Origin: Haloferax sp. Atlit-12N
Lineage (GTDB): Archaea; Halobacteriota; Halobacteria; Halobacteriales; Haloferacaceae
Direction of reading: 5' to 3'
Length of the DNA: 64,000 nt
Assembly: GCF_003383095.1 (NCBI RefSeq)
Contig: NZ_PSYW01000005.1
Span: forward strand, 1 to 64,000
Part shown: positions 32,072-41,700 of the stretch, piece by piece
How the letters are laid out: each line of letters opens with the position of its first letter
How positions within the stretch are numbered: the stretch's first letter is position 1
The notes under the pieces: model-generated
What the model was told of the DNA's origin: nothing
The model's input: the letters and a program-made list of their open reading frames with translations, nothing else
Databases searched by the model: none
Made by a program: the position numbers and the translations under genes

Positions 32072-34423
32072 TCAGGCCCGCGTTCCCGTCAGCGACTCCA
32101 ACAGCAGGACTGCCGTGTCCTTCGCCAGCGGGTCGTTCGCGTTGCCACACTGTGGCGACTGCACGCAGGAAGGACAGCTGTCCTCGCAGTCGCAGTCCGA
32201 AATCAGGTCGGCGGTCTGCCGCATCAGCCCCTCCACGATGTCGTAGCCGGCGCGCGTGATGCCGACTCCGCCGGGGTGGCCGTCGTAGATGAAGATGGTC
32301 GATTGGTCGGTGTGAGCGTGGTACGGCGTCGAGAGCCCGCCGATGTCGCCGCGGTCACAGAGCAGTCGGAGCGGAAACAGCGAAATCATCCCGTGTTCCG
32401 CGGCGTGGATGCCGCCGTTGAAGCCGTAGTCGCGGCCCTCCGGGCGGTCGCTTGATAGCTCGCGCATCTCCGATTCCACGTCGCCGGGCACGGTGAAGTA
32501 CAGCGCCTTCGTCCGCAGACTCGTCTCCGGCAGGTCGAGCAGTTGCTGGCCGATGGTCGTCCCGCGCTTCGGGTCGCGGCGCTCGAAGCCCGTTATCTGC
32601 TTTCGCATCGTCACCTCCGCGAACCGGACCTCCACGTCGGACCGCGCCGACAGCGGTTTCGACAGGATGTCCCGCTCGACCGTGATGTGCTTGTCGTGGA
32701 GGACGCGGGTGTAGTAGTCCGCCCACGTCGGCTGGAGTCGGGCCACGTCGCGGTCTAAATCCAACTCGGCGACCTCGTACGTCTGGCCCTGATGGTGGTA
32801 GACTGCGCCGGGGTGGGCATCCCGAAGCGCGTCGTCGAACGCCAGCGTGGCGATAGTCTCGTTGTTCCGCGTGTCCATCAGTTGCACCTCGCGGTCGGTG
32901 ATGGTCCGGAGGCTCATCGCGTGCTGCGGGCTCTCTCCCCCGTCGTGGGTCCACCGGAGGCCGTCGTCCGTCTCCCGGCGCGCCAGTGTCCCGTCGGCTT
33001 CGAGGTCGGAGACGACACCGGGGAACGACCCGCCGAAGTGCGACTCGTCTCCGGTCGAGAGCCAGTTTTCCGCGGCCGCGCAGGCGACGTGCGAGGGGAG
33101 CAAGTGGTCGTTTTCGGGGTCGGAGACGGCCCGTTCGGGGTCCCCGTCGAAGAACTCCGCGGGGTGGTTCATCAGGTACTGGTCGAGTTGGTCCTCGCCG
33201 CCGACGAGGACGACGAGCGCGGGCCTGTCGCCGCGGCCTGCCCGCCCGGCCTGTTGCCACGCGGACATCCGCGTGCCGGGGTAGCCGTCGATGAGCACCA
33301 CGTCGAGGCCGCCCACGTCGACGCCGAGTTCGAGCGCGTTGGTGCTCCAGACGCCCGCGATGTCGCCGTCGTGGAGGCCGGCTTCTATCTCCCGCCGCCG
33401 GTCGTGAGTCAGGGAGGCCTGATACGCCGCGATTTCCCCCGCGAGCGCCTGTTCGCCGCGGCTTCTGAGGTCGCTCGCGCTCTCGGAGGCGTACCGCTCG
33501 GCGGCCTGTCGAGCGCGGGTGAACGCCAGTGTCTGGTGACCGCGCGCGACGAGGTCGACAAAGAGGTTCTTCGTCTCGACGTGGCCCGAGCGCCGCCGCC
33601 CCGAGCCGCCGGCGTCGGGATTGTCGTACTCCGGCGGGTTCCAGAGGAGCCAGTTGGTCTCGCCCGCCCCGCTCGTGTCCTCGTCGACGAGCGCGAAGGT
33701 GTCCTCCCGCTCGCCCGTGATGCGAGCGGCGTGCTCGACGGGGTTGCCGATGGTGGCCGAACAGCAGACGAACTGCGGGTCGGAGCCGAACCGCTCGCAG
33801 ACGCGCTTGAGCCGACGGAGGAGCAGCGCGACATGGCTCCCGAACACCCCGCGATAGCCGTGGACCTCGTCGATGACGACCGTCTCCAGCGAGGAGAAGA
33901 ACCACTCCCACAGCCGGTGAGCGTGCGGGAGCAGCGCGTAGTGAACCATGTCGGGATTCGAAAGGAGGACCGTCGGCATCCGCTTTCTGACCTCGCGTTT
34001 CTCCGACTTCGACAGCCGGCCGGTGTACTGGTCGACCGAGACGCGACTGCCGAAGCCGAGGCCGTGCGCGAGGTCCGACAGCGTGTCGAGTTGGTCGGCG
34101 ACGAGCGCGTTCTGCGGGCCGAGATAGAGCGTCCGGCCGCCGTGGTCCATCGCCCGCTCGAACGCCGGCACGGTGTACGCGAGGCTCTTTCCGCTCGCGG
34201 TCCGCGTCGCCAAGACGACGTTGTTCCCGTCGCGGACCGCCTCGACCGCCTCGGCCTGATGCCGGTAGAGCCGGTCGATGCCGCGGTCTTCGAGGGCCGA
34301 CGCCAGTCGCGGTTCGAGGTCCATCTCGGCGAAGGCGGGCTCGCGCGCTTCGAACCGGCGGTGGGACCGAATCTGCCCCTCGTAGTACGGTCTGGTCCGG
34401 AGCCACTCGATGAGGTCGTCCAC
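32072..34423 (-). CDS. Hrq1/MrfA-like DEAD/H helicase with DUF1998 domain
   Basis: Superfamily 2 DNA helicase of 783 residues. Walker A LATRTASGKSLAYTVP (about 72-87), DEVH box VVIDEVHGYRG (about 180), motif III CCSATIGNP, and motif VI VLIDGYPGTRMSAWQQAGRAGRG are clear. The C-terminal DUF1998-type region has a four-Cys cluster CDCEDSCPSCVQSPQCG (about 757-773), as in bacterial MrfA (mitomycin repair) and eukaryotic Hrq1. A repair role for crosslinks or bulky lesions is inferred from these families. Start is GTG 34423. It reads toward the RGP gene with a 126-bp gap and is probably transcribed on its own. Confidence 0.87.
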   Translation of the reverse strand: MDDLIEWLRTRPYYEGQIRSHRRFEAREPAFAEMDLEPRLASALEDRGIDRLYRHQAEAVEAVRDGNNVVLATRTASGKSLAYTVPAFERAMDHGGRTLYLGPQNALVADQLDTLSDLAHGLGFGSRVSVDQYTGRLSKSEKREVRKRMPTVLLSNPDMVHYALLPHAHRLWEWFFSSLETVVIDEVHGYRGVFGSHVALLLRRLKRVCERFGSDPQFVCCSATIGNPVEHAARITGEREDTFALVDEDTSGAGETNWLLWNPPEYDNPDAGGSGRRRSGHVETKNLFVDLVARGHQTLAFTRARQAAERYASESASDLRSRGEQALAGEIAAYQASLTHDRRREIEAGLHDGDIAGVWSTNALELGVDVGGLDVVLIDGYPGTRMSAWQQAGRAGRGDRPALVVLVGGEDQLDQYLMNHPAEFFDGDPERAVSDPENDHLLPSHVACAAAENWLSTGDESHFGGSFPGVVSDLEADGTLARRETDDGLRWTHDGGESPQHAMSLRTITDREVQLMDTRNNETIATLAFDDALRDAHPGAVYHHQGQTYEVAELDLDRDVARLQPTWADYYTRVLHDKHITVERDILSKPLSARSDVEVRFAEVTMRKQITGFERRDPKRGTTIGQQLLDLPETSLRTKALYFTVPGDVESEMRELSSDRPEGRDYGFNGGIHAAEHGMISLFPLRLLCDRGDIGGLSTPYHAHTDQSTIFIYDGHPGGVGITRAGYDIVEGLMRQTADLISDCDCEDSCPSCVQSPQCGNANDPLAKDTAVLLLESLTGTRA

Positions 34424-34529
34424 ACGCCTACTGCGGACGTGGCCGCCCTAACGCTGTCGCAGGTCTGTCGTGGTAGCACGAGTCACAGTAGCCACGCCGT
34501 TTTTGTTCTTCGCGTCCCGACGGAAGCCT

Positions 34530-34961
34530 ATGAACGAATCCGCGGATGCCGTCCTCATCTACGACGGCGAGTGCGCCTACTGCTCGGTCGCCGCGTCGGC
34601 GCTGAAGCGCCTCGACGACGTGGAAGCGATTTCGTGGTACGACGACGCGGCGCAGGCGTTCCTCGACGCCCAGTTCGCGGACGTGCCGTTCGCCATGGTC
34701 CTCGTCGACCGACGGGAGAGCCGCGTCTACGCCGGCCGCGCCGCCGCGAAGGAACTCACCGACCGGGCCGGGATGCCCGGCCTCCTCGGCAGTCTCGTCC
34801 GGGACAACTACGACAGAATCGCGAAAGTCGTCGGCACCGCCAGCGGCCGCGGCCGCGACCCCGACGACGTCCACAGCGTCTACGACCTCGACGCCGACGC
34901 AGCCGGTCTGTTTTCGGACCTCCTCGACAACGCCGAATCGAGACCCGCCGAACTTTCGTAG
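34530..34961 (+). CDS. DCC-family thiol-disulfide oxidoreductase (DUF393)
   Basis: A 143-residue soluble protein. The motif LIYDGECAYCSVAASALKRLD is the DxxCxxC signature of the DCC family (thioredoxin-like, Cys pair at about 16-19). The internal VLVDRRESRVYAGRAAAKEL is also typical. Biochemical activity of the family is poorly defined. ATG 34530 is chosen because the 20 codons upstream are basic and unlike the family. It is divergent from the helicase, and the DUF123 gene starts 22 bp after it, so the two may be co-transcribed. Confidence 0.8.
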   Translation: MNESADAVLIYDGECAYCSVAASALKRLDDVEAISWYDDAAQAFLDAQFADVPFAMVLVDRRESRVYAGRAAAKELTDRAGMPGLLGSLVRDNYDRIAKVVGTASGRGRDPDDVHSVYDLDADAAGLFSDLLDNAESRPAELS

Positions 34962-34983
34962 TCGGGGCGACGTTCGTCACTCG

Positions 34984-35505
34984 ATGAGCGATCCGAGGAA
35001 CCCGACCGACGAGAATCCGACAGTCCACTCGCTCGACCCCGCGGTCCTCGGCACCGACGACGACCCGCTGGCCCTCGGTTCTCGGTCGCCCGTCGGAACG
35101 TACGCGCTGGTCTTCGACGCGCCCGCGGCGACCATCGACGTCGGTGCGTTGGGTGAGCACCGCGTTTCCGCCGGTGCCTACGTCTACGTCGGGAGCGCGT
35201 TCGGAACGGGTGGACTGCGACGCGTCCTCCGCCACCGGCGCGTCGCGGCCGGCGACCACGACGCTCGCCATTGGCACGTCGACTACCTCGGCGGCCATCC
35301 GGCCGTCGAACTCGCGCGCGTCGCCTGCGTTACCGACCGCGACGTGGAGTGCGCGGTCGCGGCCGAACTGGCGTCGTCGCTCGGCGCGACCGCCGTCGAT
35401 GGCTTCGGCTCGTCGGACTGTTCGTGCGACGCGCACCTCGCGCGCGGTGACTCGGTCGAGACGGCCACACCGCTCGTCGAAGCAGCATTTCGAAGCAAAA
35501 TGTGA
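34984..35505 (+). CDS. DUF123 / GIY-YIG (Uri superfamily) protein
   Basis: A 173-residue protein with the DUF123 layout: GTYALVF, then AYVYVGSAFGTGGLRRVLRHRR (GIY-YIG-like core with conserved Arg), HWHVDYL, and FGSSDCSCDAHL at the C-terminal end. This is an archaeal GIY-YIG relative sometimes fused to endonuclease III. The nuclease residues seem partly retained (Tyr, Arg, His, Glu), so activity on DNA is possible but unproven. It follows the DCC gene by 22 bp. A G/C-rich hairpin begins two bases after its stop codon and probably ends the transcript. Confidence 0.82.
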   Translation: MSDPRNPTDENPTVHSLDPAVLGTDDDPLALGSRSPVGTYALVFDAPAATIDVGALGEHRVSAGAYVYVGSAFGTGGLRRVLRHRRVAAGDHDARHWHVDYLGGHPAVELARVACVTDRDVECAVAAELASSLGATAVDGFGSSDCSCDAHLARGDSVETATPLVEAAFRSKM

Positions 35506-35506
35506 A

Positions 35507-35581
35507 GGGGGATGTCTCCCCCCTCTGACGCCCGAACCGGACCGGGCACCCCGGTTCGGACGAAAAGCCGGTTGTCAGAGG
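35507..35581 (+). ncRNA. structured element: terminator hairpin plus double stem
   Basis: Starts two bases after the DUF123 stop. First hairpin: GGGGGA/TCCCCC with loop TGTC (35507-35522). Then an outer stem CCTCTGAC/GTCAGAGG (35522-35529 with 35574-35581) encloses a 9-bp inner stem CCGAACCGG/CCGGTTCGG (35532-35540 with 35551-35559). Nested perfect stems suggest a stable RNA or a strong terminator; no known RNA family is recognised. Confidence 0.45.
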
Positions 35582-35639
35582 CACCCCGGCACACTCTCAT
35601 ACTGCTGCTACACGCTTTAGTTCACCCATCGCATCACTC

Positions 35640-35687
35640 AGTCACACTGTGACTTGATGTATATAAATACGCCGTTTATTTATATAC
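35640..35687. promoter_or_regulatory. two perfect palindromes before an HTH regulator
   Basis: AGTCACA-C-TGTGACT (35640-35654) and GTATATAAATA-N7-TATTTATATAC (35659-35687, 11-bp arms). The TATA box in use, TTAAGTAG (about 35710-35717), lies just downstream, so these sit where an activator or autoregulator would bind. The second palindrome contains TATA-like sequence on both strands. Confidence 0.6.
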
Positions 35688-35739
35688 TTGTGCCCGATTC
35701 TCCTGTTCTTTAAGTAGTACGACGCTCATGTAGTTCGAC

Positions 35740-36528
35740 ATGGTTCGGTCCGAGGTTGACGAGGTGTTCGACGTGCTCGCGTCGCGGGCCGACGTGCTCG
35801 AGGCCGTCGTTCGCCAGCCTCGGACCACCGCGGAACTCGTGAGCGGGCTCCCGGTGTCGCGCTCGACCGTCGACCGCGGCCTCCGCGAGTTAGAGCGCGC
35901 GGGCTTCGTCGAGACGAGCGACCGCGTCAACCGCCCGACGCTCGCCGGGCGAATAGCGCTCGACACGTACTCGAACTTCGTCGAGTGTCTGGAGGACATC
36001 GACGCGGCCGCCGCGGTGCTCGACTCGCTCGACTCGGACGCGCCGCTCGCGCCGGTCTTCCTCGACGGTTGTGAGGTCGTCGCCGCCGATGACGGCCTCG
36101 GCCCCGCGCTCTCGAAGCTCACGTCCTTCGTCGAGGGCTCGACGTCGATACGCGGCTTCGTCCGCGGGGCACTTCCCTCGCAGGTCGACGCCTACTACCG
36201 GGCAGTCGTCGAAGACGGCACTCCGGTCGACCTCGTCGCCACCGACGACGTGATCCAACGGCTCGTCACCGCCTACCGGCCGCAGCTCGCCGAGGCGTGG
36301 TCGGTCAACTCGTTTTCGCTCCGGTCGGTCGAATCGCTACCCTACAGTCTCGTCGTCTCCGACCGCCCGGACGGTCCCGTCGCGTTTCTGGTCGCGTACT
36401 CCGAAAGCGGTCTCGCGGGTATCGTCTACAACGAGTCACTGTCAGCGGTGTCGTGGGCCAGAGAGCGCATCGAGGACTGTCAGGCGGACGCCTCGCCGCT
36501 CCCCCGACCGCCGGTCGACGGGAGCTGA
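35740..36528 (+). CDS. HTH transcriptional regulator, FilR1-type (second copy)
   Basis: Predicted regulator of 262 residues, paralogous in layout to 983-1765. The N-terminal winged helix (FDVLASRADVLEAVVRQPRTTAELVSGLPVSRSTVDRGLRELERAGFVET) is followed by a FilR1-like middle/C-terminal ligand domain ending in FLVAYSESGLAGIVYNESLSAVSWARERIE. ATG 35740 is 28 nt from a TATA-like box (leaderless). Two perfect palindromes upstream (35640-35687) suggest it controls itself. Target genes are unknown; the aminotransferase 70 bp downstream in the same direction could be one. Confidence 0.8.
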   Translation: MVRSEVDEVFDVLASRADVLEAVVRQPRTTAELVSGLPVSRSTVDRGLRELERAGFVETSDRVNRPTLAGRIALDTYSNFVECLEDIDAAAAVLDSLDSDAPLAPVFLDGCEVVAADDGLGPALSKLTSFVEGSTSIRGFVRGALPSQVDAYYRAVVEDGTPVDLVATDDVIQRLVTAYRPQLAEAWSVNSFSLRSVESLPYSLVVSDRPDGPVAFLVAYSESGLAGIVYNESLSAVSWARERIEDCQADASPLPRPPVDGS

Positions 36529-36598
36529 CGACCCCGCGCCCGCGGCCGATGTCCGCGCGACCCCAACGACTTACGGGAGCGACCGCGAAGGAGTCCCA

Positions 36599-37723
36599 AT
36601 GACGACGACGTTTCCCGGAATCCCCTATCTAGAGTGGATTGTCGACCGGGCGGCAGAGGCCACCCACGACCTCGCGACGAGTGACCTCGGCTCGTCCCGG
36701 CGCGGCGACGACCTCGTCCCGCCAGTTCTCGCGGAGCGCTCGGACCCCGAAGACGTGACGCTCGCCGGGCAGCTCGCAGCGCGCTACGGCGTCTCCGAGT
36801 CGTCGGTCCTCGTCACCGCGGGCGCAACGAACGCGAACTTCCTCGCCGCCTGCGCCCTGCTCGACCTCGCGACCGACGACGAAGACGGCGACGACCCTGA
36901 CGCCCCGTGCCCGCAGGTACTCGTCGAAAAGCCCGGCTATCAGCCGCTCGTGGCCACGTCGGAGGCGCTCGGCGCGCGCGTCGACCGCTTCGTCCGCCCG
37001 CCGGAGTACGACTACGAACTCGAACCGCACCGCCTCGACGGGGCCTCGACCGACGCCTTCGCCTACGCCATCGTCACCAACCGACACAACCCGTCGGGCA
37101 AACTCACGCCGCGCGCCGAACTCGCCGAGGTCGCAGCGGCCGCGGCCGACGCCGGCGGCTACCTCCTCGTCGACGAGGTGTACGCGCCCTTCGTCGACCC
37201 CGCGGCCGACGGCCCCTTCGGCGGTATCACCGCCTCCGGGCTCGACAACACCGTCGTCACTGGGTCGCTGACGAAGTTCTACGGTCTCGGCGGCCTCCGT
37301 GTCGGCTGGATTATCGGCCCCGAAGAAGTCGTCGAGCGCGCCCGCTCGGCGTCGATGTACCTGCCCGCAGTCGCTGAGCCGAGCACCAAACTCGCCCGGC
37401 GCGCGCTCCACCACGGCGACGAGATAGAGGCCGCCGCCCGCGAGCACCTCTCGGCGAACCACGACCTCCTCGCCACGTTCGTCGCCGAACGCGACGAACT
37501 CGACGGCCGTATCCACGCCGGCGGAACGTTCGCCTTCCTCGACCACGCTTCGGCCGACGGCGACGCGGTCGCGGACGCCGCGTGGGACCGCGGCGTCCTC
37601 GTCGTCCCCGGTCGCTTCTTCGACTCGCCGGAGTCGTTCCGCATCTCCCTCGGCGGCGACCCCGAGGCGATGGAAGCCGGACTCGCCGCCTTCGGCGACG
37701 CGCTCGACGACCTCGCCGAATAA
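36599..37723 (+). CDS. class I/II PLP-dependent aminotransferase
   Basis: A 374-residue cytosolic enzyme of the fold-type I family. The PLP Lys lies in VVTGSLTKFYGLGGLRVGW (about 230), the family pattern SxTKxxGxxGLRxGW. The cofactor Asp-x-x-Tyr is in LLVDEVYAPF, the Asn in AIVTNRHNPSGKLTP. Substrate could be an aromatic or aspartate-like amino acid; family resemblance (HisC/AspC type) does not settle it. The start ATG follows the previous gene by 70 bp, with no strong TATA box of its own, so it may be read from the upstream regulator's promoter. Convergent with the CBS-ParB gene. Confidence 0.83.
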   Translation: MTTTFPGIPYLEWIVDRAAEATHDLATSDLGSSRRGDDLVPPVLAERSDPEDVTLAGQLAARYGVSESSVLVTAGATNANFLAACALLDLATDDEDGDDPDAPCPQVLVEKPGYQPLVATSEALGARVDRFVRPPEYDYELEPHRLDGASTDAFAYAIVTNRHNPSGKLTPRAELAEVAAAAADAGGYLLVDEVYAPFVDPAADGPFGGITASGLDNTVVTGSLTKFYGLGGLRVGWIIGPEEVVERARSASMYLPAVAEPSTKLARRALHHGDEIEAAAREHLSANHDLLATFVAERDELDGRIHAGGTFAFLDHASADGDAVADAAWDRGVLVVPGRFFDSPESFRISLGGDPEAMEAGLAAFGDALDDLAE

Positions 37724-37768
37724 CACGGCCCGCCGCTCCGACTCGCACCTTCCGGCGTCGCTTCCGCC

Positions 37769-38566
37769 CTACTGCTCGGTCTTCTCGATGAGCGGGTGCT
37801 GGAGGTAGTCGTTGACCTCCACGTCTGCGAGCGATTGGAGGCCACCGAGTCGGGCCATCCTGCGCAGGCCCAACTTGCCGACTTCCTCCGGCGAGACTGT
37901 GAGGACGTGCGCGAGCATCCGGTCGATGTCGAGCCGTTCCGCGGCCATCGCCCGGTGGTGGCCGTCGACGAGGAGCGTCTCGGGACCGTGAGAGACGACG
38001 ATGAGCGGCTCCGCGAGGCCGTTCTGGAGTTCGTACTTCCGGCCTTCGAGCTCGTCGCCGTACACCTCCCGTTGGGTCGGAATCAGCGAGTCGACCGCGA
38101 CTTCGCGCTCGGCGACGCTGATTGACGCGTCGTGGGTCCGTTCGAGCATCTCGCGGGTGCTCTGGACCTTCGAGGGCGTCGTCCGCTCGATTTGGCTCCG
38201 GACCGCGTCGCCGTTCGAAAAGAGGCCGAGCAGCACCCGGTCGTCGTCGACGACGGGGAGGAACTGGTGGCCGGTGCGGAAGATGACGCGCGCGGCGTTC
38301 TTCACCGTCATCTCCGGGCGGACGACCACGAGGTCGCGGCTCATCACCGACTCGACCCGCACGTCGCCGTTGACCTCCAAGAGGTCTATCGCGCCGACGA
38401 ACCCGAGGAGGTGGTCCTCGTCGTCGACGACCGGGAGGCCGCCGTACTGCGGCCCCGCCTTGAGTCGGTCGACCACGTCGGTGACCCACGCGTCGGGGCC
38501 GACGGTCTCCACGTCGGTCGTCATGTACGCGTCGACACGCACGTCGTCGAGTTCCATCGGTGTCAT
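37769..38566 (-). CDS. CBS-pair protein fused to a ParB/Sulfiredoxin-like domain
   Basis: A 265-residue soluble protein. Two CBS motifs cover about residues 10-125 (VDAYMTTDVETVGPDAWVTD, then VESVMSRDLVVVRPEMTVKN), a typical nucleotide-sensing pair. The C-terminal half has a ParB-nuclease-like signature (VAVDSLIPTQREVYGDEL, followed by LIVVSHGPETLLVDGHHRAMAAERL; GHHR motif). It therefore may sense ATP, AMP or SAM and act through the ParB-like part. ATG 38566 is chosen; upstream in-frame sequence is Arg-rich non-coding. It follows the lactate dehydrogenase gene by 158 bp on the same strand. Real function is unknown. Confidence 0.83.
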   Translation of the reverse strand: MTPMELDDVRVDAYMTTDVETVGPDAWVTDVVDRLKAGPQYGGLPVVDDEDHLLGFVGAIDLLEVNGDVRVESVMSRDLVVVRPEMTVKNAARVIFRTGHQFLPVVDDDRVLLGLFSNGDAVRSQIERTTPSKVQSTREMLERTHDASISVAEREVAVDSLIPTQREVYGDELEGRKYELQNGLAEPLIVVSHGPETLLVDGHHRAMAAERLDIDRMLAHVLTVSPEEVGKLGLRRMARLGGLQSLADVEVNDYLQHPLIEKTEQ

Positions 38567-38724
38567 TGGTGGTTCACTCGCATCTCGGTCGTCCCGCGGT
38601 TGGCCGCGGAGCGCCCTAAACGTATCTGCGACGAAAAACGAGGCGAGACGGCGGCCGGCGGCGCGCTCGAGTTGGGCCCGCGATACCGCGCCGTCGGAGC
38701 GCCGCCGCGCCGCCGTGGCGTCGC

Positions 38725-41700
38725 TTACGCGTCGATCGCGCGGGCGAACACTTCGACAGGGTGCGGCGGGTCGTCGGTCGCGCCGTCCATGTCTTCGAGT
38801 TGCGTCCGACAGGACGCGCCGGGGGCGACGACCACGTCGCCGGGGCTCTCGGCCACTTGGCCTTCGAGGATGTTCCCGATTGCCTTCGACATGGAGTAGT
38901 GTTCGGCCTCGTAGCCGAACGACCCGGACATCCCGCAACACGTCGAGTCCAGCGGGTCCACCTCGAAGCCGGCGCGGCGGAGGACGCCCACCGCGTGGTG
39001 GTCCTTCTTCGTGGACTTCTGGTGGCAGTGGCCGTGGTACGTCAGGGACTCGTCCTGCGGGAGGAACGACAGCGACTCGTCCAGCCGGAACGAATCGACG
39101 TACTCCATGACGCCGTAGGCGTTGGCCGCGACGGTTTCCACGTCGTCGCCGGAGAGCAGGTCGAGGTAGTCAGACTGGAACATCACCGCGTCCGAGGGCT
39201 CACAGAGGACGATGTCCCAGCCCTCCTCGACGTAGGGCGCGAGCACCTCGACGTTCTGCTCGGCGTCGTCGCGGGCCTTGTCGAGAAAGCCCTTCGAGTG
39301 CGGCGGCCGGCCGGAGCCGGCGACGCCCTCGGGAATTCGGACGTGGACGTTCGCGGCCTCCAGCGCCTTCACGGCGGCCTTCCCGACTTCGGGATGGTTG
39401 TAGTTCGTGTACGTGTCGGGGAACAACAGCACCTTACGGTCGGCCTGCGCCTCCGGGATGTCGGCCGACCCTCGACTTTCGAACCACTCCACGAAACTCG
39501 TCGAGTGGAATTTCGGGAGCGAGCGCTCCTTTGCGATGCCGACGGTCTTCTCCATGACCGTCCGCGCGCCCGGCACCTTGGTCGCCGCGTTGGCGAGGGG
39601 GGCGAACGCCGACCCGAGTTTGGACAGCGAATCGATGTTGGCAAACAGCTTGTCGCGGAGGCTGGAGCCGTTGCGCTGGTGGTACTCGTGGACGACTTCG
39701 GCTTTCATCTTCGCCATGTCGACCTCGCTCGGGCAGTCCTTCGAACAGCCCTTACAGCCGACACAGAGGTCCAGCACCTCGTCGACGAACTCGTCGGTGA
39801 ACATCTCGTCTTCCGGGAGCCCGCCGCTCATGGCCTGTCGGAGCATGTTGGCGCGGCCGCGAGTCGCCTGAATCTCCTCTTCGGCGGCGCGGAACGTCGG
39901 GCACATCACGCCGCCGACCGTGGACTGCTGGCCGCGACAGCCGGCACAGCCGTGGCAGAGTTCGACCATGCCCTCGAACCCGTTGTCGTTGTCCCAGTTC
40001 AGCGCCGGTTCGAAGCCGGCGTCGAACTCGTAGTCGGGCGAGAATCGGAGGTTCTCGGTCATGTCGTAGTCGCCGCAGATGTTCCCCGGATTCAGGAGCC
40101 AGTCGGGGTCGAACGCGGTCTTGAGGTCGCGGAAGACGTTCCAGAGGTGGTCGCCGTACAGTTTGCGGTTCCACTGGGTCCGCGCGCGGCCGTCGCCGTG
40201 TTCGCCGGAGACGGAGCCGCCGTACTTGACGACCAAGTCCGTCACCTCGTCGGCGATGGCCTCGAACGTCTCGACGCCCTCGGCCGTTTTCGTGTTGACC
40301 AGCGGACGGATGTGTAGGACGCCCGGCCCCGCGTGGGCGTAGTACGAGGCGAAGGTGTCGTGTTCGTCGAGGATGTCCTGGAAGTCCGAGACGTACGCCG
40401 GGAGGTTCTCGGCCGGGATGGCGGTGTCCTCGATGTACGCGATGTGCTTTTCGTCGGTCGTCCGACCGAGGAGAATCGGGAGTCCCGACTTGCGCATCTT
40501 CCAGAACTTCGCGCGGGTGTCGGCGTCGTGGGCCTCCATGAAGTCGGTCGCGCGGCGCTCCGTTTCGGTCACCGAGGCCGAGCCCTCGTCGGGGTCGAAC
40601 TCGGTCCCGTCGGGGTCGATGACGCGGTCTTCGATGAGGTTCGCCACCTTCTGTTTGCCGTCCTCGTCGGAGTCGGCGTAGAACTCCACGAGGAGCGTCG
40701 AGTCCGTGCCTTCGGGGAGCATCCCGACCACGTCGGCGAACTCGGCGGTGTCGCGCGCGAGGTCGAGCAGCACGTCGTCCATGACCTCGACGGCCGCGGG
40801 TTCGTGTTCGAGGATGGGCGCGACGTCGTGCATCGCGTCGATGACGTCGTCGTAGGTGAGAAGCGCCACCGACGCGGTGTTCGGAATCTCCTCCAGCGAG
40901 ACGGTCGCCTTCGTCACGATGCCGAGGGTGCCCTCGCTCCCGGCGATGAGCCGACCGAGGTTGACGCGGCCGGCCTCCCAGTCCTCGTCGATGCCGGTAT
41001 CGTCCGGCGTGCGGCGCTCGCCGCGCATCTCGTCGACGAGCATGTCGAGGTTGTAGCCCGAGACGTTGCGCTTCAGGTCGGGGAAGCGCTCGGAGACCTC
41101 GTCGGCCTCCTCGTCGAGTATCCGCGCGACTTCCGCGTAGATTCGGGCTTCGAGGTCGCCGTCGGGGTCGCCGGACTCGCGGAGTTCGTCGACGCTCACC
41201 TCGCCGAACGTCGTCACCGTGCCGTCCGCGAGAACGAGTTCCAACTCCTCGATGTAGTAGTCGGTCTTGCCGTACTTCAGCGAGTGCGAGCCGGTGGAGT
41301 TGTTGCCGATTGCGCCGCCCAGCGCGGAGCGGTCACCCCACGCCGGGTCGGGCGCGAACTTCAGGCCGTGGGGGGCGAGTTCCTCGTTGAGTTCACCGAG
41401 ACGGACGCCCGCTTCGGCCGTGACCGTCCGCGCCTCGGGGTCGATTTCCTCGACGCCGCCCATGTGGCGGACGAGGTCGAGGACGACGGCCTCGTTGACG
41501 GTCTGGCCGGCGAGGCTCGTGCCGCCGCCGCGGGGGAGGACGGGAATCTCGCGGTCGGCGCAGTACTCCATCACCGCCGCCACGTCGGCGGTCGAAGTCG
41601 GCATGACGACGCCGATGGGGACTTGCTCGTACGCCGACGCGTCGGTCGCGTACAGCGTTCTCGTGTAGGTGTCGAATCGCACGTCGCCCTCGACGAGGGA

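Noticed and set aside
32072-34423. Lhr-type helicase
   Set aside because: The C-terminal four-Cys DUF1998-like region and motif VI fit Hrq1/MrfA better than Lhr.
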